Shown: positions 1 to 7,441 of the stretch, one piece after another
Layout of the letters: each line of letters begins with the position of its first letter
How positions within the stretch are numbered: position 1 is the stretch's first letter
From: Bacteroidia bacterium
GTDB lineage: Bacteria; Bacteroidota; Bacteroidia; Chitinophagales; Saprospiraceae
DNA length: 64,000 nucleotides
Assembly (NCBI GenBank): GCA_030430845.1
Contig: JAUIKE010000017.1
Coordinates: 1-64,000, forward strand
Reading direction: 5' to 3'
Notes under the pieces: generated by a model
Database searches by the model: none
Told to the model about the DNA's origin: nothing
The model's input: only the letters and a program-made list of their open reading frames with translations
Translations under genes and position numbers: made by a program

Positions 1-487
1 TAACAACGTCTCCGTCCGTAATCGTAGGATGCATACTATCTCCGCTGATTTCGAAGGCGATGAGTGGACCGTCGAGATAGGGGACGGAGAATTTCTGGAG
101 ATCGTCGAGGTATCCATCATTTTGAGATTCTACTGCATAGCCGGCCAGGGCCCGTTCAGGTACCAGGGTGATATTCGCCCGCCCGCCCGGGATGGAATCG
201 TCCTTGGAGCGGGTGGGAAGTTCGCCATTGGAAGCTGGGTGTTGTGTCAGCATTTCGTCGCTCGTTCCAAAAATATAATTGGCATTGATAGGAAATTCTT
301 CAAACAGTTTCTGAAGTTGATCGATGGTTATATTTCGTTGTCCTTTTAAGATACTATTGATTACATGGTTATAGGTTCCAAGCTTATTGGCAATATCAGA
401 CTTACCCTTGATGAGCTTTTCTTTTTCCAGCCAAGAAAATACTTTATTAAAACGTTGGTTTACAATATGTTCTTTAAAATTACCCAT
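1..487 (-). CDS. XRE-type repressor with S24/LexA-like domain (partial, C-terminus off the left edge)
   Basis: The minus strand reads open from an ATG at 487 to the window edge, giving 162 residues. Residues about 18-65 resemble a helix-turn-helix (KSDIANKLGTYNHVINSIL). The last visible residues, ISGDSMHPTITDGDVV, match the catalytic-serine region of the peptidase S24 fold shared by LexA, CI and UmuD; the lysine of the dyad lies outside the window. Proteins of this build repress nearby genes, and some are inactivated by self-cleavage after DNA damage. The gene is divergent from the glucosaminidase-like gene at 573, and palindromic AAAC/GTTT half-sites lie between them, suggesting control of both. 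Family call is firm; regulon and cleavage competence are inference. Confidence 0.82.
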   Translation of the reverse strand, partial: MGNFKEHIVNQRFNKVFSWLEKEKLIKGKSDIANKLGTYNHVINSILKGQRNITIDQLQKLFEEFPINANYIFGTSDEMLTQHPASNGELPTRSKDDSIPGGRANITLVPERALAGYAVESQNDGYLDDLQKFSVPYLDGPLIAFEISGDSMHPTITDGDVV

Positions 488-493
488 AATTTT

Positions 494-546
494 AAAACAA
501 AAATGTTTTATTGTGTTGTTTTTTGAAACTATTTGTTTTATATTTG
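494..546. promoter_or_regulatory. Divergent promoter with candidate repressor operators
   Basis: TTG at 516-518, a 20-bp spacer and TATATTTG at 539-546 fit the Bacteroidota promoter pattern and point toward the gene at 573. A perfect palindrome, TAAAACA-AAAA-TGTTTTA, lies at 493-510. A related pair, AAAC-N5-GTTT, lies at 526-538 and overlaps the -7 region. TGTTTTAT recurs at 504 and 534, exactly 30 bp apart. The arrangement suits dimer binding by the adjacent repressor. Confidence 0.5.
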
Positions 547-572
547 TGTCATAAGCCGCTGAGTCATTCAAA

Positions 573-1502
573 ATGTTTGAAAAGGCGGTCTGGAAGATAC
601 AAAATATTACTAAATCTATAGTCATGAAAACCAGATATACGAATAAACCATATTATGACAGTTCTCGGAATCATAATGAAAGGTATAAGGCGGATGGAAA
701 AAGTGTAAGCCAAGGGCAATGGTATTACCCGGTATTCAATATTACCTTAATTGACCTTGTTCAGCGTCTTTTTATGGGGATAAAGCGTTTATTGGTTGCC
801 CTTAAATACCAGTTTTATAAAAAAACGAACTATTCTCCAATGGACCGTTCTGATGTGCAAGGGACCGGAAAGTGGAAGATTCCCTGGTTTAAAATTGGTC
901 TGGTCGGCTTAGTCTTGTTCATTTTCACACAAAAAGATTTCCAGTTTTCAATCAATATGAAGGCTCCAAAGGCCGTACCTGGCCAGGAGGATATGACCGA
1001 TATCCATGCAGATGCTTCCGGACAGGGTATGAATATAGCCCAGGCCATATCTTTTAAAGACAGAAAGAAAACTTCCAGGAATGCCGGTTCTTCAATGTCT
1101 GTGGATTTAAATGATCAGGATGTTGAGGTTTATATCAAACGTTTCAGAAAGGTAGCCATGGTCGAAATGCAAAAATTTGGTATCCCTGCCAGTGTTAAAA
1201 TGGCCTGGGGGATTCTTGAAAGTGAAGCAGGGCAAAAATCAGAAGCTTCGATTAATAATAATCACTTTGGTTATTTAATGCAGGGGCAGCCTTTTACAAC
1301 AGCCTGGGAAAATTGGCGGGCGCACAGTTTGTTGCTTCAAGCAAATTATTCCGGCTTATTTCATATTGGCAATAACTACAGCCAGTGGATAAAGGCCCTG
1401 GATAAGGCGAAGGTATCTGCCGACCTTGATTTTGATAAGAATTTGTTAAATATTATTGAGAAGTATCAATTGGATCGCCTTGATCAGGAATTCATGAATT
1501 AG
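573..1502 (+). CDS. Glucosaminidase-domain membrane protein (FlgJ/GH73-like)
   Basis: The product is 309 residues. A basic N-terminus of about 105 residues is followed by one membrane segment (about residues 107-122, IGLVGLVLFIF), a linker, and from about residue 185 a domain resembling the glucosaminidase/LYZ2 fold. Its recognisable stretch is GIPASVKMAWGILESEAGQ followed by NNNHFGY; the Glu after 'ILES' is the likely catalytic acid. Such enzymes cleave the glycan strands of peptidoglycan. An alternative start at 624 (MKTRYTNK) would remove 17 residues. The divergent S24-type repressor suggests regulated expression, perhaps during stress or conjugation, but no other conjugation gene is visible. 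Domain call fairly sure, role unknown. Confidence 0.7.
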   Translation: MFEKAVWKIQNITKSIVMKTRYTNKPYYDSSRNHNERYKADGKSVSQGQWYYPVFNITLIDLVQRLFMGIKRLLVALKYQFYKKTNYSPMDRSDVQGTGKWKIPWFKIGLVGLVLFIFTQKDFQFSINMKAPKAVPGQEDMTDIHADASGQGMNIAQAISFKDRKKTSRNAGSSMSVDLNDQDVEVYIKRFRKVAMVEMQKFGIPASVKMAWGILESEAGQKSEASINNNHFGYLMQGQPFTTAWENWRAHSLLLQANYSGLFHIGNNYSQWIKALDKAKVSADLDFDKNLLNIIEKYQLDRLDQEFMN

Positions 1503-1582
1503 CATAAAATTTAAAATTACCCGATTGTTTTATAAGAATAACTTGCCTTTTTACTAAGTGGTTTTCTCATGTGTGTTCAGCA

Positions 1583-1612
1583 GGCCGTCAAATTGACGGT
1601 CTTTTTTATTTG
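1583..1612 (+). terminator. Intrinsic terminator after the glucosaminidase gene
   Basis: GGCCGTCA (1583-1590) pairs with TGACGGTC (1594-1601, one wobble) around an AAT loop and is followed by a T-rich run to 1612. Confidence 0.8.
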
Positions 1613-1783
1613 GTTAAAATGTTATTTTCTGTTAAATGAGGTAGTTGCCTAGATCCAAACCAGAATATTTTTCGTTTTTATAAACATATTGCAAAATTCA
1701 ATCCTCAGTAAATATTTAAAGGAGTTCCGTTAATCCCAGTCAGGGCCACCTTATTTTCAAACATTTGATCATCTACTCAATCC

Positions 1784-1904
1784 AAGTTGCGATGTATGCA
1801 AGCAAAATTTCATTAGAGGGTTTAAAGTGTTTGGCCCGTACGGGCCAAACACTTTAAACCCTCTAATAAAAAAAAATATTCGATTGTGAGCTATATCGCA
1901 ACTT
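1784..1904. repeat. Palindromic repeat element, copy 1 (upstream of the HtrA gene)
   Basis: Outer arms AAGTTGCGAT (1784-1793) and ATCGCAACTT (1895-1904) enclose a perfect 56-bp palindrome at 1812-1867 centred on GTAC. The intervening spacers are AT-rich. The reverse complement of the element at 3057-3160 aligns with it along almost its whole length. The rest of the 1503-1943 gap holds only the terminator at 1583 and a TTAAAATTACCCGA motif repeated at 1511 and 1927. Confidence 0.8.
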
Positions 1905-1943
1905 GAGTTACTTATTAATCAACCACTTAAAATTACCCGACTT

Positions 1944-3044
1944 ATGAGACAAATTATTCAGAGCACCATAATTGCGGTTGTAAGTGCTGTAGCCACCTTT
2001 TTCCTGATTCAAAATAATCAAATGGTTCAGCCCATACAACCTCAGCCCTCTGCTAACACCGTTTTAGTTAAGGAATACACCGAGCCTGCTGTTTCAAAAA
2101 CTTCCGCCTTTCCATCAGATTTTATCAGTACTTCCAAACGAGTAACCAACGCTGTGGTAAACATTACCACTTATACTGATTCCGGATACCCAAGGGCAAA
2201 CGGCTCCGGAGTTGTTTATTCCAATGACGGATACATCATTACAAACAATCATGTTGTTGAAGGTAGCGACTGGATGGAAGTAACTCTCTCAGATAAAAGA
2301 AAGTACCGGGCCAAAAAAATTGGCTCCGATCGAACCACTGACTTGGCTTTGATCAAAATTGACGTAAATGGACTAGAAGCTATTTCTATTGGCAATTCAG
2401 ACCTGGTGCAGGTAGGTGAGTGGGTCCTGGCTGTTGGCAACCCTTTTAATTTGACCTCAACCGTGACGGCCGGTATTGTAAGTGCTAAAGGGCGCAATCT
2501 TAATATTATAGATGAAACCTATTCTATTGAATCATTTATTCAAACCGATGCTGTGGTCAATCCAGGCAATAGTGGAGGGGCTCTTGTAAATACTCGTGGA
2601 GAACTGGTAGGTATAAATACGGCTATCCTCAGTGAAACCGGTGGTTATGAAGGGTATTCTTTTGCCATTCCTTCAAACCTGGTTAGAAAAGTAGTTCGCG
2701 ATTTCAAAGATTATGGTGAGGTTCGCAGAGCGGTTCTGGGCGTTGTGATCGGAGAAGTAGATGGAAACCTGGCCAAAAGACTGGACCTCCCCTTTGTTGG
2801 TGGAGTGTATATCAGCGAAGTAAACCCCAATAGTAGTGCTTCTAATGCCGGGCTTAGAACCGGAGATATCATTGTGGGGATCAATAACAAAAAAATAAGT
2901 ACCGTTCCGGAACTGCAAGAACAAGTTGCACAATACCGGCCCGGGGATAATATCGATTTGCGCTACTATAGAAACGGCCGAACATATGACCTGAAGGACG
3001 TGACTTTGAAAGGCATTTCTTCCTCCATAAGTTACCGCCGCTAG
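1944..3044 (+). CDS. HtrA/DegQ-family serine protease with one PDZ domain
   Basis: The product is 366 residues. An N-terminal hydrophobic anchor (about 4-24) suggests membrane attachment facing the periplasm. The trypsin-like domain shows the whole triad: His in TNNHVVEG, Asp in TTDLALIKI and Ser in NPGNSGGAL. A single PDZ domain follows from about residue 265 (GGVYISEVNPNSSASNAGL, then GDIIVGINN). HtrA proteins degrade or refold damaged envelope proteins and can signal envelope stress. One PDZ matches the DegS/short-Deg layout rather than DegP, which has two. The gene stands alone and is flanked on both sides by copies of one palindromic repeat. Start: the first Met, directly before the anchor. 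Confidence 0.93.
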   Translation: MRQIIQSTIIAVVSAVATFFLIQNNQMVQPIQPQPSANTVLVKEYTEPAVSKTSAFPSDFISTSKRVTNAVVNITTYTDSGYPRANGSGVVYSNDGYIITNNHVVEGSDWMEVTLSDKRKYRAKKIGSDRTTDLALIKIDVNGLEAISIGNSDLVQVGEWVLAVGNPFNLTSTVTAGIVSAKGRNLNIIDETYSIESFIQTDAVVNPGNSGGALVNTRGELVGINTAILSETGGYEGYSFAIPSNLVRKVVRDFKDYGEVRRAVLGVVIGEVDGNLAKRLDLPFVGGVYISEVNPNSSASNAGLRTGDIIVGINNKKISTVPELQEQVAQYRPGDNIDLRYYRNGRTYDLKDVTLKGISSSISYRR

Positions 3045-3056
3045 TAATTAAATTAG

Positions 3057-3160
3057 GTTGCGATCAAGCTCGCAATTGAATAAATTTTTCTATTAGAGTG
3101 TTTAAAATACCTGGCATTTTAAACACTCTAATGAAATTTACCTTGTGCACATCGCAACTT
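3057..3160. repeat. Palindromic repeat element, copy 2 (downstream of the HtrA gene, inverted)
   Basis: Outer arms GTTGCGAT (3057-3064) and ATCGCAAC (3151-3158) enclose a hairpin with 17-bp arms (3092-3108 and 3116-3132, ATTAGAGTG... paired with ...CACTCTAAT). Its reverse complement matches copy 1 at 1784-1904, including the spacer beside each outer arm. Where the stems differ, both strands of the stem have changed, so pairing is kept. Confidence 0.78.
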
Positions 3161-3402
3161 ACTTATCTAAGAAATGGGCTCTTGATATCTAATGCGGCAT
3201 TTCTCCTTCCCATTTTGCAATTTTATGCAGTTTTTACATATTATAAAAAAATATTTTTTGTTTTTTCGCAGTTTTTGCGTATTACAATTGTCTTTTATTG
3301 GAAATCTTTATAATTTAGCGATTGATTCAGAGACATGACAATTTTTTTTAACTCTGAATCCACTTAAATACGGAAAGCGTTCTATTTTAATAGTAAGGGG
3401 GA

Positions 3403-3452
3403 ACGGTTGCCAGGAGTAAGCCCGGAAACTCCGAGTGCCTGGCAACTTTTCA
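3403..3452. terminator. Hairpin before ruvX
   Basis: GTTGCCAGG at about 3406 pairs with CCTGGCAAC at about 3436, and TTTTCATTT follows. It could end transcription from the HtrA side. The remaining gap, 3161-3400, is AT-rich with no convincing gene. Confidence 0.55.
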
Positions 3453-3487
3453 TTTCTCCCCCTCCCATCTTTTTTAATTTTCCTTTT

Positions 3488-3904
3488 GTGGCAAGAATAA
3501 TTGGAATTGATTACGGAACCAAACGAACGGGAGTTGCTGTAAGTGACCCCCTGCAAATTATTGCTAGTGGCCTTGACACAGTTCCGACTAGTAATATTTT
3601 CGAATTCCTTGAGCAGTATCTGTCTGAAGAGGAGGTGGAGTGCATTGTTGTCGGTGAACCCATGCATGAGGATGGAAGTCCTGCGCAAATTGCTCATCTG
3701 GTGGTCGGCTTCGTTCGGGCCCTAAAGAAAAAGTTTCCGGATGTTGAAATTGCAACTATTGATGAACGCTACACATCAGTAGAAGCAAAAAAGATCATTT
3801 TACAAAGTGGCGCAAAGAAGAAAAAAAGGAAAGATAAAGGGCTGGTCGATAAGGTAAGTGCAGTACTGATCCTCCAGGAATTTATGGAAAGTAGGAGATC
3901 GTAG
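3488..3904 (+). CDS. ruvX: RuvX/YqgF Holliday-junction resolvase-like nuclease
   Basis: From a GTG at 3488 the product has 138 residues, the usual size of the family. It opens with ARIIGIDYGTKRTGVAVSD, the RNase H-like first strand with the catalytic Asp, and contains CIVVGEP and the DERYTSVEA motif; a Lys-rich patch and a final Asp-containing helix (LVDKVSAVLIL) follow. Reading from 3407 would add an extension with no family counterpart that overlaps the upstream hairpin, so the GTG is preferred. YqgF proteins act in 16S rRNA 5' processing or Holliday-junction resolution. Def follows 98 bp downstream with its own promoter. Confidence 0.9.
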   Translation: MARIIGIDYGTKRTGVAVSDPLQIIASGLDTVPTSNIFEFLEQYLSEEEVECIVVGEPMHEDGSPAQIAHLVVGFVRALKKKFPDVEIATIDERYTSVEAKKIILQSGAKKKKRKDKGLVDKVSAVLILQEFMESRRS

Positions 3905-3944
3905 AGGTTTTTACCTATCCTCCTTCATCTGTTTTTAGTACTAA

Positions 3945-3975
3945 TTGTTCAGTTAAAAAACAATTGCTACTTTTG
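3945..3975 (+). promoter_or_regulatory. Promoter of def
   Basis: TTG at 3945-3947, a 20-bp spacer and TACTTTTG at 3968-3975 match TTG-N20-TAnnTTTG. The expected transcript start is near 3981, about 20 bp before the def ATG. Confidence 0.6.
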
Positions 3976-4002
3976 CCAGGTTTTTAAAGGATAAATGAGT
4001 TT

Positions 4003-4587
4003 ATGATTTTACCAATATACGCATACGGACAAGCTGTACTTCGAAAAGAGGCCGTCGATATAGGGCCGGACTATCCTAATTTAAAGGAGCTGATCGATAA
4101 TATGTGGGAAACCATGTACCATGCAGAGGGTATTGGCTTAGCTGCACCGCAGATTGGTCTGTCCATTCGGCTCTTTTTGATTGATACGACTTTACTGGAT
4201 CGAGATGATGAAGAGGAAAATAAAGAGCAAAATAAAGAGCAAAAAGGCATTAAGCAAGCCTTTATCAATGCTGAGGTTATTGAGGAAAATGGAAAAGAAT
4301 GGGCTTACGAGGAAGGTTGTTTAAGTATTCCCGATGTTCGGGGAGATGTAGATCGGCCGGAAACTGTTACGCTGCGATACATGGATGAGAACTTTGAAGA
4401 GCATGTCCAAACCTTTACCGGTATGAATGCCAGAGTGATTCAGCATGAATACGATCATATTGACGGAGTGCTTTTTATTGAGCACCTCAAGCCCATTAAG
4501 AAGCGCCTCGTAAAAAGAAAACTGGAGCACATCCGCAAAGGAAAAATTGATGTGGATTATAAAATGAAATTTGCCATTAATAAATAG
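4003..4587 (+). CDS. def: Peptide deformylase
   Basis: The 194-residue product carries all three deformylase motifs in order: GIGLAAPQIG (about 42-51), EGCLSIPDV (about 104-112), whose Cys binds the metal, and QHEYDHIDG (about 147-155), with both metal-binding His and the catalytic Glu. It removes the formyl group from new proteins at the ribosome exit. An acidic, Glu/Asn/Lys-rich insertion between motifs 1 and 2 (about 67-83) contains a 12-bp tandem duplication around 4217-4242, giving KEQNKEQ. Its stop codon lies in the hairpin shared with convergent rnhA. Confidence 0.97.
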   Translation: MILPIYAYGQAVLRKEAVDIGPDYPNLKELIDNMWETMYHAEGIGLAAPQIGLSIRLFLIDTTLLDRDDEEENKEQNKEQKGIKQAFINAEVIEENGKEWAYEEGCLSIPDVRGDVDRPETVTLRYMDENFEEHVQTFTGMNARVIQHEYDHIDGVLFIEHLKPIKKRLVKRKLEHIRKGKIDVDYKMKFAINK

Positions 4588-4638
4588 AAATGAGACGGTG
4601 CTACAGGCGCATTCGATAGCTCCGTCTCATCCCTATTT
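4582..4638. terminator. Bidirectional hairpin holding the stop codons of def and rnhA
   Basis: AAATAG (4582-4587) pairs with CTATTT (4633-4638), and ATGAGACGG (4590-4598) with CCGTCTCAT (4622-4630). Further inside, GCTA pairs with TAGC. The TAG of def and the CTA (stop) of rnhA are the matching ends of the two arms. Confidence 0.75.
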
Positions 4639-5259
4639 CCTCCCAAAGTCAGCAGGGATTTCTCCCCATTTTTCTGTATTCCATTTAAGGATTTTGTTTT
4701 CATAAGTATTTTTGTGCAACCACAACTCAGCTCTTTCTATGAGTTCGAACAGGCGAGCTGTTTTGGAGGTGTGAGGCAACTTTGTTCTGCACTTCTTTTT
4801 CTGAACCCAGCCCAAGGCAATTTTAGAGTCAGTATAGATTGGACGGGTATCATTTTGTTGTTGCAAATAAGCCAGGCCGTGAACAAGGGCCAAAAATTCA
4901 CCTATATTATTCGTTCCGAGTTGGAATTGCTGATGGAAGATCTGGTCTCCGGTAGCCGTATCTACTCCCTGATATTCCATTTTCCCTGGATTTCCACTGC
5001 AAGCAGCATCTACTGATAAACTTTTCCATTCAATTTCTTCTTTAAAATTGGATAGGGAAGGAGCAGGCTTCTTTTTACTCGACGCGCTGAGGTGATTACC
5101 AGGGCCGTCTCCGAAGGCCTGTTGTGCTTCCTCTAACGTTTTAAATGATTTATATCGAGCATTAGGATATCCCTTAATTTGGAGTTGACAGTCCGTCCAG
5201 GAGGAATAAATTCCTGGTTCATTACCTTCCCAGACTACATAAAACTTCTTTTTTGCCAT
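4633..5259 (-). CDS. rnhA: Ribonuclease HI with N-terminal hybrid-binding domain
   Basis: From the ATG at 5259 (MAKKKFYVVWEG) the product has 208 residues. The N-terminal 50 residues (FYVVWEG, YPNARYKSF, EEAQQAFG) form the RNA:DNA hybrid-binding (viroplasmin-like) module. The catalytic domain shows SVDAACSGNPG (first Asp), NNIGEFLALVHGL (Glu), YTDSKIALGWV (second Asp) and a C-terminal IPADFGRK (last Asp). It removes RNA from hybrids during replication. A longer frame starting at 5328 has no family support and runs into a hairpin. It is divergent from tatD and convergent with def. Confidence 0.93.
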   Translation of the reverse strand: MAKKKFYVVWEGNEPGIYSSWTDCQLQIKGYPNARYKSFKTLEEAQQAFGDGPGNHLSASSKKKPAPSLSNFKEEIEWKSLSVDAACSGNPGKMEYQGVDTATGDQIFHQQFQLGTNNIGEFLALVHGLAYLQQQNDTRPIYTDSKIALGWVQKKKCRTKLPHTSKTARLFELIERAELWLHKNTYENKILKWNTEKWGEIPADFGRK

Positions 5260-5299
5260 AAAATTTTTATTGGTGTTTGAGGCTTTGGAAATGCCCGGA

Positions 5300-5350
5300 C
5301 AAAAATAACTCAATATCCTTCGCAGCACGAAGGATATTGAGTTATTTTTG
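5300..5350. repeat. Perfect 23-bp-arm inverted repeat between divergent rnhA and tatD
   Basis: CAAAAATAACTCAATATCC... at 5300-5322 pairs perfectly with ...GGATATTGAGTTATTTTTG at 5328-5350 around a CAGCA loop. Both neighbours are transcribed away from it, so it does not end either of them. Confidence 0.8.
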
Positions 5351-5426
5351 TTTAATCATTTAACTACACGCCAAAAAAAAACGGTTTTTAATCTATACAT
5401 TTGGGGGAAAGAAAGAGATAGCAATA

Positions 5427-6194
5427 ATGAGATTAATTGATACGCACGCACATTTGTACTTAGAACAATTTGAGAAGGACCGGGAGGAAGTCCTGGAAAG
5501 AGCCTTGGACAAGGGAGTGGAGCGGATATATTTACCTAATATTGACAGTGATTCGATCGAAAGCATGCTGGAGTTGGAAAAGGCATACTCCGGTAGGTGT
5601 ATTGCAATGATGGGGTTGCATCCCTGTTCAGTTAAAGAAAATTTTGAGGAGGAACTGTCCCTTGTCAAATCCTGGTTGGAAAAAAGAAGTTTTGCCGCAG
5701 TAGGAGAAATAGGGATTGATCTGTATTGGGATAAAACATATATCGAGGAGCAAAAAGAAGCTTTTTTACAGCAGATAGGCTGGGCCAAATCCTATAATTT
5801 ACCAATTGTCATTCATTCCAGAGAAGCTACAGATGTGATCATTGAACTTTTAAGTAAAGTACAGGATGAAAAGTTGAGAGGGATTTTCCATTGTTTTACC
5901 GGAACGGTCGATCAAGCTCAGGCTATCACGAACATGGGGTTCTTATTGGGCATTGGTGGAGTGTTAACGTTTAAGAATTCGGGACTTGATAAAACTATAA
6001 AAGAAGTGGACTTGCAACACCTGGTTTTAGAAACAGATGCTCCCTATCTATCACCAGTTCCCTATCGAGGTAAGCGAAACGAAAGCAGCTATGTTTTTTA
6101 TGTTGCTCAAAAACTTGCAGAGATAAAAGAAGAAAGTATAGAAAAAATTGCCGACATTACCACTCAAAATGCATTAAAGCTTTTTGAATCCTGA
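5427..6194 (+). CDS. tatD: TatD-family metal-dependent nuclease
   Basis: The 255-residue product has the TatD metal ligands: HAH in LIDTHAHLYLE, Glu in VGEIGIDLYWD, His in VIHSREA, His in GIFHCFTGT and Asp in LETDAPYLSP. The length is typical. TatD enzymes act as 3'-5' exonucleases on single-stranded DNA and RNA, linked to oxidative DNA repair. The ATG at 5427 places the first strand (MRLIDTHAH) at the exact N-terminus. A TACATTTG box at 5396-5403 may be its -7 element, without a clear -33. Confidence 0.92.
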   Translation: MRLIDTHAHLYLEQFEKDREEVLERALDKGVERIYLPNIDSDSIESMLELEKAYSGRCIAMMGLHPCSVKENFEEELSLVKSWLEKRSFAAVGEIGIDLYWDKTYIEEQKEAFLQQIGWAKSYNLPIVIHSREATDVIIELLSKVQDEKLRGIFHCFTGTVDQAQAITNMGFLLGIGGVLTFKNSGLDKTIKEVDLQHLVLETDAPYLSPVPYRGKRNESSYVFYVAQKLAEIKEESIEKIADITTQNALKLFES

Positions 6195-6305
6195 AATCCA
6201 AAGTTTTATATGGATCGCAACTGTAGCTAGCCTCCATATTAAACTAATCATCTGTTCGTATTTTGGGCGGATGTCAGCTAAATTTTGTGCAGGCACTTAC
6301 TAGCC

Positions 6306-6336
6306 TTGCAAAAAATTTTGATTTGTAATATCTTTT
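6306..6336 (+). promoter_or_regulatory. Probable tRNA-Ser promoter
   Basis: TTG at 6306-6308, a 20-bp spacer and TATCTTTT at 6329-6336 fit the pattern except for the last base. The tRNA begins about 85 bp downstream. The remaining 6195-6421 sequence shows only a weak ATATGG/CCATAT inverted repeat near 6210-6240. Confidence 0.45.
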
Positions 6337-6421
6337 TACAATTTTTGTGGCTGCTGCTTTTTGTTAAAGAAGCCTTAAAGAGCCGTCTTGGAGGCCCGGA
6401 AAGCAAGTCGTATGAAAGTTT

Positions 6422-6509
6422 GGAGAGGTGCTCGAGTGGCTGAAGAGGCACGCCTGGAAAGCGTGTATACCCTAACAGGGTATCGAGGGTTCGAATCCCT
6501 CTCTCTCCG
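6422..6509 (+). tRNA. tRNA-Ser (anticodon GGA)
   Basis: Acceptor GGAGAGG (6422-6428) pairs with TCTCTCC (6502-6508), with discriminator G at 6509. The anticodon stem CACGC/GCGTG carries loop CTGGAAA, anticodon GGA at 6456-6458. The T arm GAGGG-TTCGAAT-CCCTC is at 6485-6501. A long variable arm (TATACCC...GGGTATC) is typical of serine tRNAs. CCA is not encoded. Confidence 0.96.
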
Positions 6510-6590
6510 CTGTTATTATGTTTAAACTTAATTTCATTTAGAAAGTAATTTTATTATTTACAACAAATTGATCGTAAAACCTTATTGACT

Positions 6591-7424
6591 ATGCGAAAAT
6601 TAATAGCATTACTGCTTGTCTTGGGTTTGGCAGTATTTTCTGGAAACGCATTGTATGCGCAGGATTCTGAGAACCAATCGAATGAACAAACAGAATCGAC
6701 CACTGAAGAGCAAACAGCCCCTGCTGAAGAGCAAGCTACTTTGCCTCCGGTTGAGGCAGATGAGCCAACTTCTTCTACTGCTGACCTTTCCGGTTATCAG
6801 TTGTTGAAAAAGTACTTCATCGACGGTTCATGGATCTTTATGAGCTTTGTATTGGTTTGCTTGATTCTTGGGCTCGCATTCTGTATTGAGCGTATTCTTA
6901 CGCTTAACATTGCTACCACTAACACGGACAAGCTTCTTGCCCGCATTGATGAGAATTTGAAAAACAATGACATCAACGGCGCTATGGAAGTTTGTAAGTC
7001 AACGCCTGGCCCTACCGCCAGTATCCTGTATGAAGGATTGAAAAATGCGGATGACGGACCCGAAGCGGTTGAAAAAGCCGTTGTTTCTTATGGTAGCGTT
7101 CAAATGGGACTTCTTGAACGTGGTCTAGTATGGATTTCTCTGTTCATCGCCATTGCACCGATGCTTGGTTTCATGGGTACGGTAATTGGTATGATCCAGG
7201 CCTTCGACCGTATCGAAGCGGTGGGTGACCTTTCTCCATCAGTTGTTGCCGGTGGTATTAAAGTGGCCCTTCTGACAACGGTATTCGGTCTGATCACAGC
7301 GATCATCCTCCAAATTTTCTACAACTATATCGTGAACAAGATTGACGGTATCGTTAACAAAATGGAAGATGCTTCTATCGCTTTGGTTGATATTATGGCA
7401 GAGAATAACGTATTTAACAAATAA
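6591..7424 (+). CDS. exbB: ExbB/TolQ/MotA-family proton channel protein
   Basis: From the ATG at 6591 the product is 277 residues. A signal peptide (about 1-24, ending LYAQ) is followed by an acidic, Glu/Gln/Thr-rich stretch (25-62). Three membrane helices of the MotA/TolQ/ExbB fold follow, at about residues 80-103, 180-205 and 222-250. The conserved core is visible as ERGLVWISLFIAIAPMLGF, MGTVIGMIQAF and KVALLTTVFGLITAII. ExbB forms the pentameric channel that uses proton motive force to drive TonB-type transport. A TTG at 6585 is an alternative start but adds only two residues. Three partner genes follow in one direction. Confidence 0.92.
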   Translation: MRKLIALLLVLGLAVFSGNALYAQDSENQSNEQTESTTEEQTAPAEEQATLPPVEADEPTSSTADLSGYQLLKKYFIDGSWIFMSFVLVCLILGLAFCIERILTLNIATTNTDKLLARIDENLKNNDINGAMEVCKSTPGPTASILYEGLKNADDGPEAVEKAVVSYGSVQMGLLERGLVWISLFIAIAPMLGFMGTVIGMIQAFDRIEAVGDLSPSVVAGGIKVALLTTVFGLITAIILQIFYNYIVNKIDGIVNKMEDASIALVDIMAENNVFNK

Positions 7425-7441
7425 GAAGAAACCACTTAATT

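Noticed and set aside
29..349. Plus-strand frame at the left edge
   Set aside because: The minus strand in this region encodes a clear helix-turn-helix and S24 protein, so this frame is a shadow.
3098..3313. 71-residue hydrophobic frame after the HtrA gene
   Set aside because: It starts inside the palindromic repeat and has only AT-driven hydrophobic content.
3407..3487. Longer N-terminus for RuvX
   Set aside because: The extension overlaps a hairpin and precedes the conserved first strand; the GTG at 3488 gives the normal family length.
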